Shown: positions 18,369 to 27,659, counted from the first letter of the stretch. The stretch: 56,383 nt of DNA from Gilvimarinus gilvus (GCF_030518155.1 NZ_JAULRU010000371.1:1-56383), one strand, 5' to 3'. Numbers and translations: made by a program. Notes: generated by a model not told the origin, from the sequence alone.

Positions 18369-18964
18369 TACCGATCTCCTTTGGTTGAATGACTTCCGGC
18401 CGGCGACTTCTCCAAACTTTGCAACCACTGGCACATACGTTCAATTTCCCGATCCACAAAGCTTTTGTCGCGATAAGTACTGGCAAGCGTGGCGGTGCCC
18501 TGGCTAAACGCCAACACGTGCAAGGCGTGTTCTTCAGCCAATGTCTGTTGGCCCATGGCGACAAACTGATGCACCAACCAATCCTTGAATACCGTAAATA
18601 CTTCGCCGGCATGTTTGCGTTGCGGGTGGTCAAGCTTGCCGAGTTCCGTACTGAGTGTGCCGACTGGGCAACCGTAAAGTCGAATACTGGACCAATTGGT
18701 AGTGAGTATTTTGATAAAGCACCGAACACGTTGGGCCGGTGTGTTTGATTTACCCTCCCAAGCTTTGAGCATGTGTCTGGTTTTTTCCAGACGTCGCTCT
18801 ATAACGGCATCCAGAATCGCGTCTTTGGTTTTGAAATGGTGGTAGAAATTGCCGCGGGATATACCCACCTTCGCGGCAATTTGTGCAAACGAGGTATGCG
18901 TGAAACCCTGCTGATAAAACAGCTCATCGGCACACTCAATTATGGCGGCTTGTGTAACGTGCAT
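18368..18964 (-). CDS. TetR-family transcriptional regulator
   Basis: A 198-residue repressor. Residues 1-50 hold the TetR helix-turn-helix (AAIIECADELFYQQGFTHTS, then FAQIAAKVGISRGNFYHHFK and TKDAILDAVIERR). The C-terminal all-helical ligand domain resembles the AcrR/QacR-type group with the YGCPVGTLSTELG motif that is common in regulators of electrophile or solvent responses. It is first in a three-gene coupled operon with yciI and tag, so it very probably regulates its own promoter just upstream (18965-19033). Only 69 bases separate it from the stop of the LysR gene, which is transcribed in the same direction. Confidence 0.87.
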   Translation of the reverse strand: MHVTQAAIIECADELFYQQGFTHTSFAQIAAKVGISRGNFYHHFKTKDAILDAVIERRLEKTRHMLKAWEGKSNTPAQRVRCFIKILTTNWSSIRLYGCPVGTLSTELGKLDHPQRKHAGEVFTVFKDWLVHQFVAMGQQTLAEEHALHVLAFSQGTATLASTYRDKSFVDREIERMCQWLQSLEKSPAGSHSTKGDR

Positions 18965-19033
18965 AACTCTCTTTAGGTCGCTTGCCCTATAGTCAGATTA
19001 GGACAATCGACCTAGAAAGTCAAACCTTTCGAT

Positions 19034-19945
19034 TTAATGTCGCGCCAAATCAAACAAATGGATGTGCTCATCAACCAAGGCTATAAACTCGGCCAGTTTG
19101 GCTGGCTTGTTGAGGCCTTGCCGATACACGGCCGATATCGACAAGCCCTCACTGACCCAACCTGGTAAGACCTCCTGCAGCCGGCCCTCGTACACGTGAT
19201 CCCGGACCACTAGCCAAGGCATCTGTGCGACACCCACGCCCTCTAGCAGAACGTTTAACAGAGCTTGCATATCATCGCACTGGAAAAGTGCGGGCAAGGT
19301 AATCGTGCTTGAGATATTTCCGTTGCGCATTGTCCAGGTCGACATTTCGGCCGCGAAAACCTGCAAGCAACGATGGCCCGTCAAATCCTGAGGGCTATTG
19401 ATGGGTGGTTGCTGCTGCAGATATTTGGGGGCAGCAACAACCACCCTATTGGCATACCCCAGCGGCTTTTCAATCAGACTGTCGTCGCGATTTGTGCCCA
19501 TTCGAAATGCGAGATCGAGTCCCTCTTTAAACAGATCCTCATAGTCGTAAGAAAGCTTTAGTGCGACCCGGGCGTCGGGCCATTGCTGCAAGAACAGCGG
19601 CACCAGGTCGCGGGCAATAAAGCGCCCCAGCGCTGGTGGTGCGGCCAACCTGAGCTCTCCGTTTACACTGTGTTGCAGCCCCTTCACATCCTCGACCATC
19701 AAATCGGCCTCTTCTAGCAGAGCGCGCGCCCGCAGTGCCAGTATGCGCCCAGCCTCGGTCAAGCGGACCACACGGGATGTGCGGGCGAATAGCGGTGTCT
19801 GCAGCCGGGCTTCCAGCTGCGCAACGATTTTGCTGATTTGCGACTTGGGTATTCCGAGTGTATGGCCGGCGTGGGTAAAGTTGAGGTGCTCCGCCACGGC
19901 CATAAACACCCGCAAAGCTTTTAAATCAATCGTTTCGTTTTTCAT
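19034..19945 (-). CDS. LysR-family transcriptional regulator
   Basis: A 303-residue LysR regulator starting at ATG 19945 (MKNETIDLKALRVF), matching the usual family start; upstream residues from a TTG at 19978 are unlikely. The helix-turn-helix is LNFTHAGHTLGIPKSQISKI with QLEARLQTPLFARTSR following. The effector domain opens near GELRLAAPPALGRFIA. It is divergent from a zinc alcohol dehydrogenase gene, the classical arrangement for a LysR protein controlling its neighbour. The 167-base spacer contains an inverted ATCAA / TTGAT pair near 20026-20052 that could be a LysR site, but this is weak. Confidence 0.85.
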   Translation of the reverse strand: MKNETIDLKALRVFMAVAEHLNFTHAGHTLGIPKSQISKIVAQLEARLQTPLFARTSRVVRLTEAGRILALRARALLEEADLMVEDVKGLQHSVNGELRLAAPPALGRFIARDLVPLFLQQWPDARVALKLSYDYEDLFKEGLDLAFRMGTNRDDSLIEKPLGYANRVVVAAPKYLQQQPPINSPQDLTGHRCLQVFAAEMSTWTMRNGNISSTITLPALFQCDDMQALLNVLLEGVGVAQMPWLVVRDHVYEGRLQEVLPGWVSEGLSISAVYRQGLNKPAKLAEFIALVDEHIHLFDLARH

Positions 19946-20112
19946 ATCGTTACGTTTCAAAATACAGGATTGTTTCAATATTATTCTAGCAGCATACTGA
20001 TCCTCATTCTCGACCTGAGCGCATCAAGCCCCTACTCAAGCTTTTTGATCCGCCCAGCTACATGCCAAACCAAGCATTGATGCACCATTGCACTCACCAA
20101 AGGAGATATCCC

Positions 20113-21117
20113 ATGATCAAGGCCTATGCCGCGCAATCCTCAGGCGCACCACTAGAACCCTTTGAATTTGATCCCGGCCCCCTGGCTGGTGATGAAGTAG
20201 AAATAGATGTGGAGAGCTGTGGCCTATGCCATAGCGACATCAGCATGCTGGACAACGAGTGGGGTTTTACCCAGTACCCGTTTGTACCCGGCCACGAAGT
20301 GATCGGTAAAATTTCCGCTGCAGGTGACAAGGTCACGAACTTACACGTTGGACAGCTGGTGGGACTAGGCTGGCATAGCGGATATTGCAACGAATGCCAA
20401 ACCTGTAACAACGGAGATCACAACCTATGCGCCAGCGCGCAACCGACGATTGCCGGCCACCGAGGCGGGTTTGCCGATAAGGTACGCGCACAGGCCAAGG
20501 CGGTTGTTCCCATCCCCGACGGGGTCAACCCCGATACGGCCGGACCACTTTTTTGTGGCGGCATCACCGTGTTTAATCCGCTGGTGCAATTTGATATTCC
20601 ACCTACAGCAAAGGTCGGCGTAGTCGGTATTGGCGGCTTAGGCCATATGGCAGTTAAATTCCTGAATGCCTGGGGCTGCGAAGTTACCGCTTTCACCAGC
20701 AGTGAAGCAAAGCGAGCCGAAGCCATAGAAATGGGGGCGCACAAAACGCTCAACTCACGCAGCGACTCTGAATTAGAGGCTTCTGCCGGTTATTTCGATT
20801 TAATTTTATCCACCGTCAACGTCAAGCTCGACTGGAACGCCTACTTAAACACCTTGGCACCGAAAGGGCGTTTACACATGGTTGGCGCCACACTGGAGCC
20901 GCTTGATTTGGGTGTCTTTGGTTTAATAGGCGCACAGCGTTCAGTATCCGGGTCGCCCGTAGGTAGCCCTGCAACCATCAAAACCATGCTGGACTTTGCC
21001 GCACTGCACGGCATTGAACCGGAAACTGAAACGTTTGCCATGAGCGAAATCAATGACGCCATCGCACGCCTGCGCGAGGGTAAGGCTCACTACAGAATCG
21101 TGCTAAAAAACTCGTAG
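20113..21117 (+). CDS. Zinc-dependent NADP alcohol dehydrogenase (cinnamyl alcohol dehydrogenase/YahK type)
   Basis: A 334-residue medium-chain dehydrogenase that reduces aldehydes with NADPH. Catalytic zinc ligands are Cys36 and His40 (SCGLCHSD), His61-Glu62 (PGHEVIG) and Cys148 (LFCGGITVF). Structural zinc ligands are Cys92, 95, 98 and 106 (CNECQTCNNGDHNLC). The cofactor motif GIGGLG is at 172-177. These match the CAD/YahK group. ATG 20113 is chosen because AGGAGA lies 6 bases upstream; an upstream ATG at 20062 would add 17 residues. It is divergent from the LysR gene and followed after 112 bases by an antibiotic-biosynthesis-monooxygenase-fold gene. A role in aldehyde detoxification fits the context. 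Confidence 0.9.
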   Translation: MIKAYAAQSSGAPLEPFEFDPGPLAGDEVEIDVESCGLCHSDISMLDNEWGFTQYPFVPGHEVIGKISAAGDKVTNLHVGQLVGLGWHSGYCNECQTCNNGDHNLCASAQPTIAGHRGGFADKVRAQAKAVVPIPDGVNPDTAGPLFCGGITVFNPLVQFDIPPTAKVGVVGIGGLGHMAVKFLNAWGCEVTAFTSSEAKRAEAIEMGAHKTLNSRSDSELEASAGYFDLILSTVNVKLDWNAYLNTLAPKGRLHMVGATLEPLDLGVFGLIGAQRSVSGSPVGSPATIKTMLDFAALHGIEPETETFAMSEINDAIARLREGKAHYRIVLKNS

Positions 21118-21229
21118 GTTGACGGTATTATGCAAACAGCTTCAAGCCAATTGGAATTTTCTTAATAATTCCCAGGCAAATATGGGACAAGGAATCAAGA
21201 CTAATACCTCACCAGAAAAAGGAGAATTT

Positions 21230-21517
21230 ATGAGCATTCAAGTGATTGTTCAGCTAAGCGCGAAAGAAGACAAACAGGACAGTTTTCGTAAATTAATGGC
21301 CTCAGCTAAAAAAGATTTACCGACAGTTAATGGATGCCAATCAGTGAACATTTACCACAAAACCTCCAACCCTCTCGAGGCAACATTGGTTGAAACGTGG
21401 GAAAGCACAGAACACCATCATCAATTTCTAGACAACGCCGTGAAATCAGGCGCGCGGGATACGCTCAAGGAACATTTGCAGGAGGAGCCGATCAGCAACT
21501 ATTACCAAAAAATGTAA
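21230..21517 (+). CDS. Antibiotic biosynthesis monooxygenase (ABM) fold protein
   Basis: A 95-residue ferredoxin-like dimeric protein of the ABM/YgiN quinol monooxygenase superfamily. The pattern IQVIVQLSAKEDKQDSFRKL opens the domain; VNGCQSVNIYHKTSN and ATLVETWESTEHHHQFLD complete it. ATG 21230 is preceded by AAAGGAG at a 5-base spacing, which fixes the start despite an open frame extending upstream. Family members act on quinols or reactive carbonyl compounds without metal or flavin, though many have no proven activity. The gene follows the alcohol dehydrogenase and is likely co-regulated by the same LysR protein. Confidence 0.85.
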   Translation: MSIQVIVQLSAKEDKQDSFRKLMASAKKDLPTVNGCQSVNIYHKTSNPLEATLVETWESTEHHHQFLDNAVKSGARDTLKEHLQEEPISNYYQKM

Positions 21518-21519
21518 TA

Positions 21520-21537
21520 GGCGGGGGCAGTCCCGCC
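21520..21537. terminator. Hairpin between convergent genes
   Basis: A 6-bp GC stem (ggcggg / cccgcc) with a 6-base loop lies just after the ABM stop. On the minus strand it is followed by tattacattttttgg, so it may terminate the lipoprotein transcript. The T-tract is interrupted, so this is moderate evidence. Confidence 0.4.
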
Positions 21538-21554
21538 CCCTATTCGCAACTATT

Positions 21555-21785
21555 CTATTCGCCACGATCAACTTTGATGGCATCGGAGCGCGTCCATCCC
21601 TTATCGCTCATACAACCATCACGGGCAGATGCCGAGTCTGGATTCTCAGCTTTACAAACTTCCAAGTCTGGCTCAAAACCTTCACGGACACCGTCTTTAG
21701 CGTAACCGTGGTCGTAGTGAACAGTTGAACACGCCGTTAAAACAAACAACAGCCCAATGATTACCAGAGGTGATTTTATTTTCAT
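21555..21785 (-). CDS. Small lipoprotein, unknown function
   Basis: A 76-residue lipoprotein. The signal sequence ends in a clear lipobox (LFVLTAC), giving an acylated cysteine near residue 18. The mature part has three more cysteines spaced as in small secreted disulfide proteins (LEVCKAENPD, DGCMSDKGW). ATG 21785 is used; the adjacent ATG 21788 is equally possible with AGGA 5 bases upstream. The MSDKGW element resembles conserved ends of several small gammaproteobacterial lipoproteins in which the last cysteine block reads C(M)xxKGW. I cannot assign a function. It follows the cupin gene by 43 bases. Confidence 0.7.
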   Translation of the reverse strand: MKIKSPLVIIGLLFVLTACSTVHYDHGYAKDGVREGFEPDLEVCKAENPDSASARDGCMSDKGWTRSDAIKVDRGE

Positions 21786-21828
21786 CATACGATTCCTAAA
21801 TATAGTTACTGTAACCATAGCGAAGAAG

Positions 21829-22266
21829 TTACCGGCAATACTTTTCTGCCAGCGGGTCATCCGCCATAACCGTTGTTGGTATACCGACAGCGCCCGCATA
21901 GAACACAATAATTTCTGCCGGCCCATCAATGGCCGTACCTCGATGCAAACTCTTCATAACCTCTACGGCAGACTCTCCCTCCAGTAATACAGTTTTATCC
22001 CCCGACCGAGTTTCCACTTCGATTCTGCCCTTTTTGACAAAGCCAAAAGTGGGCACCGGGTGGCAGTGCCATGGCGCCGCTTTGCCGGCTGGCAACGACA
22101 ACAAAATTGAGGTGATTTCAGCCGCACCTGCTGGATAAGAGATCGCGGCACCGTCCCAGCTGGTGGTAGCTTTCAATAAAGGCTCCGAGGCTAACGTGGC
22201 GCTGCCGATGACCATCAGAACACTAATGAATACACTATTGTATAAATGCTTCAGTGTTCGCGACAT
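21829..22266 (-). CDS. Periplasmic cupin-domain protein
   Basis: A 145-residue exported cupin. Residues 1-27 form a signal peptide (ends ATLASEP). The single cupin_2 barrel shows the metal motif 1 as PWHCHPVPTFGFVKKGRIEVE and a reduced motif 2 around SLHRGTAI. His and Glu ligands are partly kept, so metal binding is plausible. Such periplasmic cupins are commonly seen beside stress genes and lack a known reaction. ATG 22266 gives a typical signal peptide. A GTG at 22275 overlaps the stop of the preceding membrane-protein gene (TAGTG) and would be translationally coupled. It is third in an apparent GGDEF - membrane protein - cupin operon. Confidence 0.75.
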   Translation of the reverse strand: MSRTLKHLYNSVFISVLMVIGSATLASEPLLKATTSWDGAAISYPAGAAEITSILLSLPAGKAAPWHCHPVPTFGFVKKGRIEVETRSGDKTVLLEGESAVEVMKSLHRGTAIDGPAEIIVFYAGAVGIPTTVMADDPLAEKYCR

Positions 22267-22274
22267 AACAAGCA

Positions 22275-22478
22275 CTAAGGCGTTTCGGATTTAGGTTTGC
22301 TGGCGTGATTGCGGCGCTTTTTCTTAGGAGGACCAAAGATTCCTATCCAGAACAGGCCTTCAAAAATCAAACCCGCCACAAGAAAAATGGCACCACCGGC
22401 GGGAACGCCATACATATAGCAAGCGACGGCTGCAAAGAAGCAGCCCACTATAATAATCAATCGTTTGACGGCACTCAT
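22275..22478 (-). CDS. Small two-helix membrane protein
   Basis: A 67-residue protein with two hydrophobic helices (about 6-25 and 27-49) and a strongly basic tail (PPKKKRRNHASKPK). Its ATG overlaps the TGA of the GGDEF gene (ATGA) and AAAGGG lies 6 bases upstream inside that gene, so translation is coupled. The family is not recognised. The basic tail places the C-terminus in the cytosol. It could serve as a small partner of the diguanylate cyclase, but that rests on position only. Confidence 0.65.
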   Translation of the reverse strand: MSAVKRLIIIVGCFFAAVACYMYGVPAGGAIFLVAGLIFEGLFWIGIFGPPKKKRRNHASKPKSETP

Positions 22479-23776
22479 TCCTTACCCTTTATATTTGATT
22501 CATCGAAAAACTTAACGTTACTTTTACCGGATTGCTTTACCTGATACATGGCTTTATCAGCCCTGTCGAGCAATTGGGTCATTTCAATACCGTGCTCAGG
22601 ATAACACGCGACACCAATACTCACCCCCACCTGCACCTGATTACCATCAACCGTATAGGGTTCGCTCACTAACTGTATGAGTTTTTGCGATAAATGTTCG
22701 ATACCTTGACGGCTAACCGCATTCGACTGTAACAAGACAAACTCATCGCCGCCAATGCGCGCCACCAAGTCGGAGTCCCGGGAGCGATCAATCAAGCGCT
22801 TAGCAACTTGCTTTAGCAGTTGATCACCGCACTGGTGACCGTATTGATCATTGACGGCCTTAAACCCATCCAGGTCAATAAACAATATGGCAACTTGCGT
22901 TTTAAGCCGCCGGGCCGACGCCAACAAGGCCTCGGCCTTTTCTTCGAACAAGCGCAGGTTGGGCAGCCCTGTGAGCACATCGTAATGAGCTAACTTTTGC
23001 AACTGAGCTTTGGCCTCACCGGCAGTCTCTAATGCTTGCTGCAAATCAGTGACATCGTATTCAACGACTAACAGTAAAAAGTCACCTGTTAAAGGGTGAC
23101 GCGTGCGGCGAATATCCAAGGTATGCCGTCTAACGCCCTGCATCGTAAGCATCTGGTGGGTCCAGCGCCCGCCCTGCTGCTCCAGCGCCAACCTTAAACA
23201 CGCCTCACCACTTTTAGGGCTCACAAAACGGGCGATAAATTCACAATCGGTATTGTGCTGACGCTCAACTCTGGCGTAAGCCGCCGTTGCGGCAGGGTTT
23301 TCAGTAACTCTGTGCCCATGTGCGTCGAAACTCGTGACCAATACACGGGTGTAGCGCATCGCTTCCACCAACAACAGATTTTCCGGGGTCTCGCCCAAAT
23401 CCACTTGCTCGTTGATATAAGCAATAATAGCACGGTGTTTATCCGGGCCGATAAGAACCGCCCTGTGGCGCATATAGAGAGTTTGGGGCTTACCATTGGG
23501 ATAGGTTGTCCACGGGTCGATCGTCAAGCCTTGTTGCTGCGCCAGCTCAAAAGTCTGCCAGGTTCGTTCGCGAGCGCCCTGTGTATCGCCAGACAGATCT
23601 TTATTAATAAGCGCATCTAGACTATCAAGCCCCCAGAAGTCGAGCGCCGGCTGATTGCCCCACCACCAGCTATGCTCGTCAACGTCGAATATCCATACAA
23701 CATCGGGTATCAACTCATAGAGCCGCAACTCAGTGTGATCGCGAATATGCAACAAATGGGAATAGGAATTACTCAT
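22475..23776 (-). CDS. Diguanylate cyclase with PAS-like sensor domains
   Basis: A 433-residue cytosolic protein. Two PAS-like regions (about 15-125 and 140-250, the second ending in LLLVVEYDVTDLQ) precede a GGDEF domain (about 262-425). The active-site motif GGDEF is intact at 342-346, and the product-binding inhibitory site RxxD (RDSD, 333-336) sits the standard five residues upstream. It should therefore make c-di-GMP with feedback inhibition. Other conserved parts are DVLTGLPNLRLF, ILFIDLDGFKAVND and VSIGVACYP. The ligand of the PAS part is unknown. Its 3' end is coupled to the small membrane protein. The 285 bases upstream should hold its promoter. Confidence 0.9.
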   Translation of the reverse strand: MSNSYSHLLHIRDHTELRLYELIPDVVWIFDVDEHSWWWGNQPALDFWGLDSLDALINKDLSGDTQGARERTWQTFELAQQQGLTIDPWTTYPNGKPQTLYMRHRAVLIGPDKHRAIIAYINEQVDLGETPENLLLVEAMRYTRVLVTSFDAHGHRVTENPAATAAYARVERQHNTDCEFIARFVSPKSGEACLRLALEQQGGRWTHQMLTMQGVRRHTLDIRRTRHPLTGDFLLLVVEYDVTDLQQALETAGEAKAQLQKLAHYDVLTGLPNLRLFEEKAEALLASARRLKTQVAILFIDLDGFKAVNDQYGHQCGDQLLKQVAKRLIDRSRDSDLVARIGGDEFVLLQSNAVSRQGIEHLSQKLIQLVSEPYTVDGNQVQVGVSIGVACYPEHGIEMTQLLDRADKAMYQVKQSGKSNVKFFDESNIKGKE

Positions 23777-24021
23777 TACAGGCCGGCCGCCACCTTATCT
23801 GAACCTCAGGTCTGAATTGACGTAAATACGAAGACCCGGCAGCGCATTCACTGCCGTAATTATCTATCAAGCAGTGCGGAATAAAAAGTGGGCTTGTCAG
23901 AGGCACTCATTGAGAATGGCGCACTGTGGGGAGTGCTCGTCGGAACGCTCTTTTTGAGCAACCTAAAGCAAAGCGACAATCAATTTCTCTGACTGAGAAG
24001 AATTACCTGAATGGTAAGAAT

Positions 24022-24051
24022 GCCGCCCGATGAGAAATCTCTATGGGCGGC
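24022..24051 (-). terminator. Possible terminator after the glycoside hydrolase gene
   Basis: A 7-bp stem (gccgccc / gggcggc) with a 16-base loop lies 10 bases past the minus-strand stop at 24062. There is no clear T-tract. Confidence 0.4.
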
Positions 24052-24061
24052 GACATTGTAT

Positions 24062-25387
24062 TTAGTTGGATTTTACGTAAAAAGGGAAGTTCGCATTACC
24101 CACTTTGCCCTTCCCGTCGTAGGTGTAGGAGAAAATGCGGTAGTCACCCTCCGCCTCTGGTGCCTGAAAAACCAACACGCCCGGTGCCTCTTCAACCACA
24201 GCTATATCCATCGCATCAGGCTTTTGCTCAAAGGCGCCGCCCTGACTGCGGATCTGAACCTCTTTGAGCAACACCCACTGATACTCCAGAGTGTCGCTAT
24301 CGGGGTCCTTTACGTCCACCTCAACGCGGACTTTTGCCCCCGGAGCCACATAGACGCTGTCTGTGGCCGTCTTTTCGTTCATGCGAATGGCAAACGCCAG
24401 AGGAGCTCGGTTTAGTGGGTATTCACCGGTCCAGAACCTAGACAACTCATCGACCCGGGCATTGGGTTTACCATCGGCGTTAAACATGCCATACCAAGTC
24501 GGTGTACGTTCCTGTTTTTGCCCCCACAAAAAGGCATAAGAACCAATGACTTTGCCCGTAGGATTACCGGCAAAAGCATCGTTCATCCGCTGCGCTAAAG
24601 TGCGTGCTTTGACACCACTAGGTTCTTCAATTTCTCGCCCCCACTCGGTAGTGGGACGCTCCCAATGACCTATGGCACCGTACTCGGTCACCATGTAGGG
24701 TTTGTCGATATTGTGCCCTTCAATAATACGAGGCAACTCGCCAACATCACCGTATAATTGCACTGAAATAAAATCCACGTCAGGCGTGTACTTTAATGCA
24801 GTTTTAATATGCTTTTCCGAGGCTCCGGCAAAAGTATAGGTCACGGGGTGATACGGGTCATTCTGATGTATGTATTCGATCATTGCATTGATTGACTGAT
24901 ACACACGGGGGTTAACGTCTTTCAGTGACCCGTCTTCGTTGAACAACAGGTTGGGCTCATTGGCAACCACCCAGGCTAAAAGATTGGGGTGGTTTTTGTA
25001 CTTATCCACGGTGGCCTTAAAGCGCTCAAACTGCTCCGCGACTGCCACTGTATCGTTGTAGTCAAAACCGTGAAGCTCTTTCTCGGTATCAAACCCCAGC
25101 GCCACCATAACGCCATGCTTTTGCGCTTGCGCCAAAAGGGCATCAGCACTGTGAGCATTCCAGGTGCGAACACTGTTACCGCCAACCGACACCAACAACT
25201 CCATGGTATCAATATTAGAGCCTCCCACCCCTTTGACCGCAAACGGCTCACCGTTCACCAGAAGCTGATAGACCCCGCTGTTTTTGACGATCTCCACCTG
25301 CTTAGGGCCTGCACTTTCGGCAACGACAACAGAGCTAACACAAAATGCGAGTGCCGCCGCAGCGGCCAACTTAGCTGACTTATACAT
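24062..25387 (-). CDS. Secreted glycoside hydrolase with a TIM barrel (GH2/GH5-like)
   Basis: A 441-residue exported protein. A signal peptide (1-23) is followed by a strand-rich entry (NGEPFAVKGVGGSN) and a (beta/alpha)8 barrel of clan GH-A. The acid/base Glu144 is in WVVANEPNL and the nucleophile Glu235 is in YMVTEYGAIGHWE, the usual NEP and EYG arrangement of GH2 C-terminal barrels. YAFLWGQKQERTPTWYGMF forms the late aromatic platform. The last 110 residues form a beta-sandwich (VEVDVKDPDSDTLEYQWVLL). The substrate is probably a beta-glucan or mannan, but no specific family member is recognised. It lies downstream of typA in the same direction, separated by a heptamer-repeat locus, so it likely has its own promoter. 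Confidence 0.8.
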   Translation of the reverse strand: MYKSAKLAAAAALAFCVSSVVVAESAGPKQVEIVKNSGVYQLLVNGEPFAVKGVGGSNIDTMELLVSVGGNSVRTWNAHSADALLAQAQKHGVMVALGFDTEKELHGFDYNDTVAVAEQFERFKATVDKYKNHPNLLAWVVANEPNLLFNEDGSLKDVNPRVYQSINAMIEYIHQNDPYHPVTYTFAGASEKHIKTALKYTPDVDFISVQLYGDVGELPRIIEGHNIDKPYMVTEYGAIGHWERPTTEWGREIEEPSGVKARTLAQRMNDAFAGNPTGKVIGSYAFLWGQKQERTPTWYGMFNADGKPNARVDELSRFWTGEYPLNRAPLAFAIRMNEKTATDSVYVAPGAKVRVEVDVKDPDSDTLEYQWVLLKEVQIRSQGGAFEQKPDAMDIAVVEEAPGVLVFQAPEAEGDYRIFSYTYDGKGKVGNANFPFYVKSN

Positions 25388-25477
25388 ACATCTACCTCTA
25401 ATTATTTTGTCGTATCAGAGCAGATTCTAAATCGGCAAGCGCCCCACCTGAGGATAATAGCGAAAGTGGGAACTGAA

Positions 25478-25510
25478 AAGTCGGAAGTCGGAAGTCGGAA
25501 GTCGGAAGTC
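25478..25510. repeat. 7-bp tandem repeat array (GTCGGAA)
   Basis: A perfect heptamer array of about 4.7 copies (unit aagtcgg/gtcggaa). It lies 90 bases upstream of the glycoside hydrolase start and faces an inverted heptamer block at 25631-25662, forming the left end of a composite element with 120 unrelated bases between. Confidence 0.9.
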
Positions 25511-25630
25511 AATTGTGAGGGTATCAGTAAGATCAACGCAAGTTAGAGGAAACTTACGTGCTTTCCACAACTACAGGCACATGCCCGCCGAAGTTATAAG
25601 GCACTGCGACTTGCAGCCCCTAAGGCATAC

Positions 25631-25662
25631 GCGTCGGACGTCCGGCTTCAGACATCCGACGC
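25631..25662. repeat. 32-bp palindrome-ended heptamer block, copy 1
   Basis: The unit has 8-bp inverted ends (gcgtcgga / tccgacgc) around 16 bases and includes the 13-mer TCAGACATCCGAC at 25648-25660. It ends 7 bases downstream of the typA stop (minus strand). A second copy at 34986-35017 is identical at 27 of 32 positions with the same geometry. It may act as a 3' stem-loop for typA. Confidence 0.85.
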
Positions 25663-25669
25663 ATACACA

Positions 25670-27496
25670 CTACTTATTCTTCGCGCGTTTACGTTCGTTT
25701 TCAGTCAGTAACTTTTTACGCACGCGAATGGACTCAGGTGTTACTTCCACCAGCTCATCGTCTTCGATAAATTCCAGCGCTTGCTCAAGGGTGTGACGAA
25801 TTGGCGGCGACAGGGTTAGGGCATCATCGGTACCCGAAGCGCGTACGTTGGTCAGCTGCTTGGCCTTGGTAGGGTTAACCACCAAATCATTGGCGCGCGA
25901 GTGAATACCAATTACCTGACCTTCATAAACTTCAACACCGTGGCCCAGAAATAAGCGACCACGATCTTGCAGCGGGTGCAGACCATAGGCCAGAGTTTTA
26001 CCCTTAACCATCGACACCAATACACCATTTTGGCGCTTGGCTACTTCACCATCTTTGACCGGGCCATAGTGATCAAACACGCTGGTCATAATGCCCGAGC
26101 CCGAAGTCAACGTCAGGAACTGGCCACGGAAGCCAATCAAACCGCGCGATGGAATGATAAACTCCAGCTTAACGCGACCTTTGCCGTCTGGCTCCATGTT
26201 AGTCATTTCAGCTTTACGCAAACCCAACTCTTCCATGACCGAGCCCTGATGTTGATCTTCAACGTCGATCACCACTTGCTCAAACGGCTCCTGGATTTCG
26301 CCGTCTATTTCGCGTTGAATAACCTCTGGGCGGGACACACCGAGCTCAAAGCCTTCACGACGCATATTTTCAATCAGCACGGACAAGTGCAACTCACCGC
26401 GCCCTGAAACAACAAACTTATCCGGGGTTTCACCCTGGACAACACGCAGTGCCACATTGTGTATAAGCTCTTGGTCCAGCCGATCTTTGATATTACGGCT
26501 GGTCACAAACTTACCCTCTTTACCGGCAAACGGCGAATCGTTCACCTGAAAGGTCATGCTCACGGTAGGCTCATCAACCGTCAGCGGCGGCAGTGCCTCG
26601 ACAGCCTCCGGGCTACACAATGTATCGGAGATATCCAAGCCATCAATACCAGAGATACACACAATGTCACCGGCGGTGGCGTTATCAGTCTCGACGCGCT
26701 CCAGACCGTGATAACCCATCACCTGCAATACTTTAGCTTTTTTAGTGCCGCCTTCACGCTTCGCCACGACCACTTGCTGATTGGGTGACAAACTACCGCG
26801 AGAAATTCGGCCAATACCAATAACACCGGTATAGCTGTTGTAATCCAGAGCCGACACCTGCATCTGGAAATCGCCTTCGATGTCTACATCTGGCGCTTTT
26901 ACGTGCTTGGTAATCATTTCAAACAGCGGCGTCATGTCTTCGGCCAGCTCATCGGCCTCAGGACCGGCCACGCCGTTAAGCGCAGAGGCATAAATAATCG
27001 GGAAATCGAGCTGCTCGTCGGTAGCGCCCAGACGGTCAAACAAATCAAACACTTGATCCACAACCCAGTCGGGACGAGCACCTGGACGGTCAACCTTGTT
27101 GATCACCACGATCGGGTTCAAACCTTTTTCAAACGCCTTACTGGTCACAAAACGGGTTTGCGGCATCGGGCCATCAACCGCGTCAACCAACAGCAGCACA
27201 GAGTCAACCATCGACAAAACACGCTCCACTTCACCGCCGAAGTCGGCGTGCCCCGGAGTATCCACGATATTAATACGGTAGTCATTCCAACGGATGGCAG
27301 TGTTTTTAGCCAGAATGGTAATGCCGCGTTCACGCTCCTGATCATTCGAGTCCATGATGCGCTCGGCGCCCTCGTCACGTCGATCAAGTGTGCCGGACTG
27401 CGACAGCAGCTTGTCTACCAGGGTCGTTTTACCGTGGTCAACGTGGGCGATAATGGCAATATTTCGCAAATTGGCGATTTTAGATTGGCTGGTCAC
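25670..27496 (-). CDS. typA: Ribosome-associated translational GTPase TypA/BipA
   Basis: A 608-residue EF-G-like GTPase that binds ribosomes under stress or cold and helps large-subunit assembly. Motifs: P-loop [10 protein letters not shown] (17-26), switch region [26 protein letters not shown], then domain II and the TypA-specific C-terminus ending in [17 protein letters not shown]. Length is standard (about 605-610). It starts with GTG at 27496; TGAGA about 9 bases upstream fits, and no other in-frame start matches homologues. Codon use is biased as in highly expressed genes. It is upstream of the glycoside hydrolase and downstream of the thiI pair, all on the minus strand, with a 163-base spacer before it. 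Confidence 0.95.
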   Translation of the reverse strand: MTSQSKIANLRNIAIIAHVDHGKTTLVDKLLSQSGTLDRRDEGAERIMDSNDQERERGITILAKNTAIRWNDYRINIVDTPGHADFGGEVERVLSMVDSVLLLVDAVDGPMPQTRFVTSKAFEKGLNPIVVINKVDRPGARPDWVVDQVFDLFDRLGATDEQLDFPIIYASALNGVAGPEADELAEDMTPLFEMITKHVKAPDVDIEGDFQMQVSALDYNSYTGVIGIGRISRGSLSPNQQVVVAKREGGTKKAKVLQVMGYHGLERVETDNATAGDIVCISGIDGLDISDTLCSPEAVEALPPLTVDEPTVSMTFQVNDSPFAGKEGKFVTSRNIKDRLDQELIHNVALRVVQGETPDKFVVSGRGELHLSVLIENMRREGFELGVSRPEVIQREIDGEIQEPFEQVVIDVEDQHQGSVMEELGLRKAEMTNMEPDGKGRVKLEFIIPSRGLIGFRGQFLTLTSGSGIMTSVFDHYGPVKDGEVAKRQNGVLVSMVKGKTLAYGLHPLQDRGRLFLGHGVEVYEGQVIGIHSRANDLVVNPTKAKQLTNVRASGTDDALTLSPPIRHTLEQALEFIEDDELVEVTPESIRVRKKLLTENERKRAKNK

Positions 27497-27659
27497 TGTA
27501 ATGGTCTCAGGTGCGGAGTAAATGGCAGCGCACCCTTAGCAAGGGCGATAGCGCTGAAAAGGCGCGCATTATAACGATCTACGGTTACAACAGGAATGGA
27601 AAAGATCAGTTTTTAGGCACTATCGGAAAAATAATCCAATTTAGCCAGCGCAAAGCCGC

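Noticed and set aside
26903-27574. Long antisense frame over typA
   Set aside because: Same reason; the sequence is His/Arg-rich and unlike any family.
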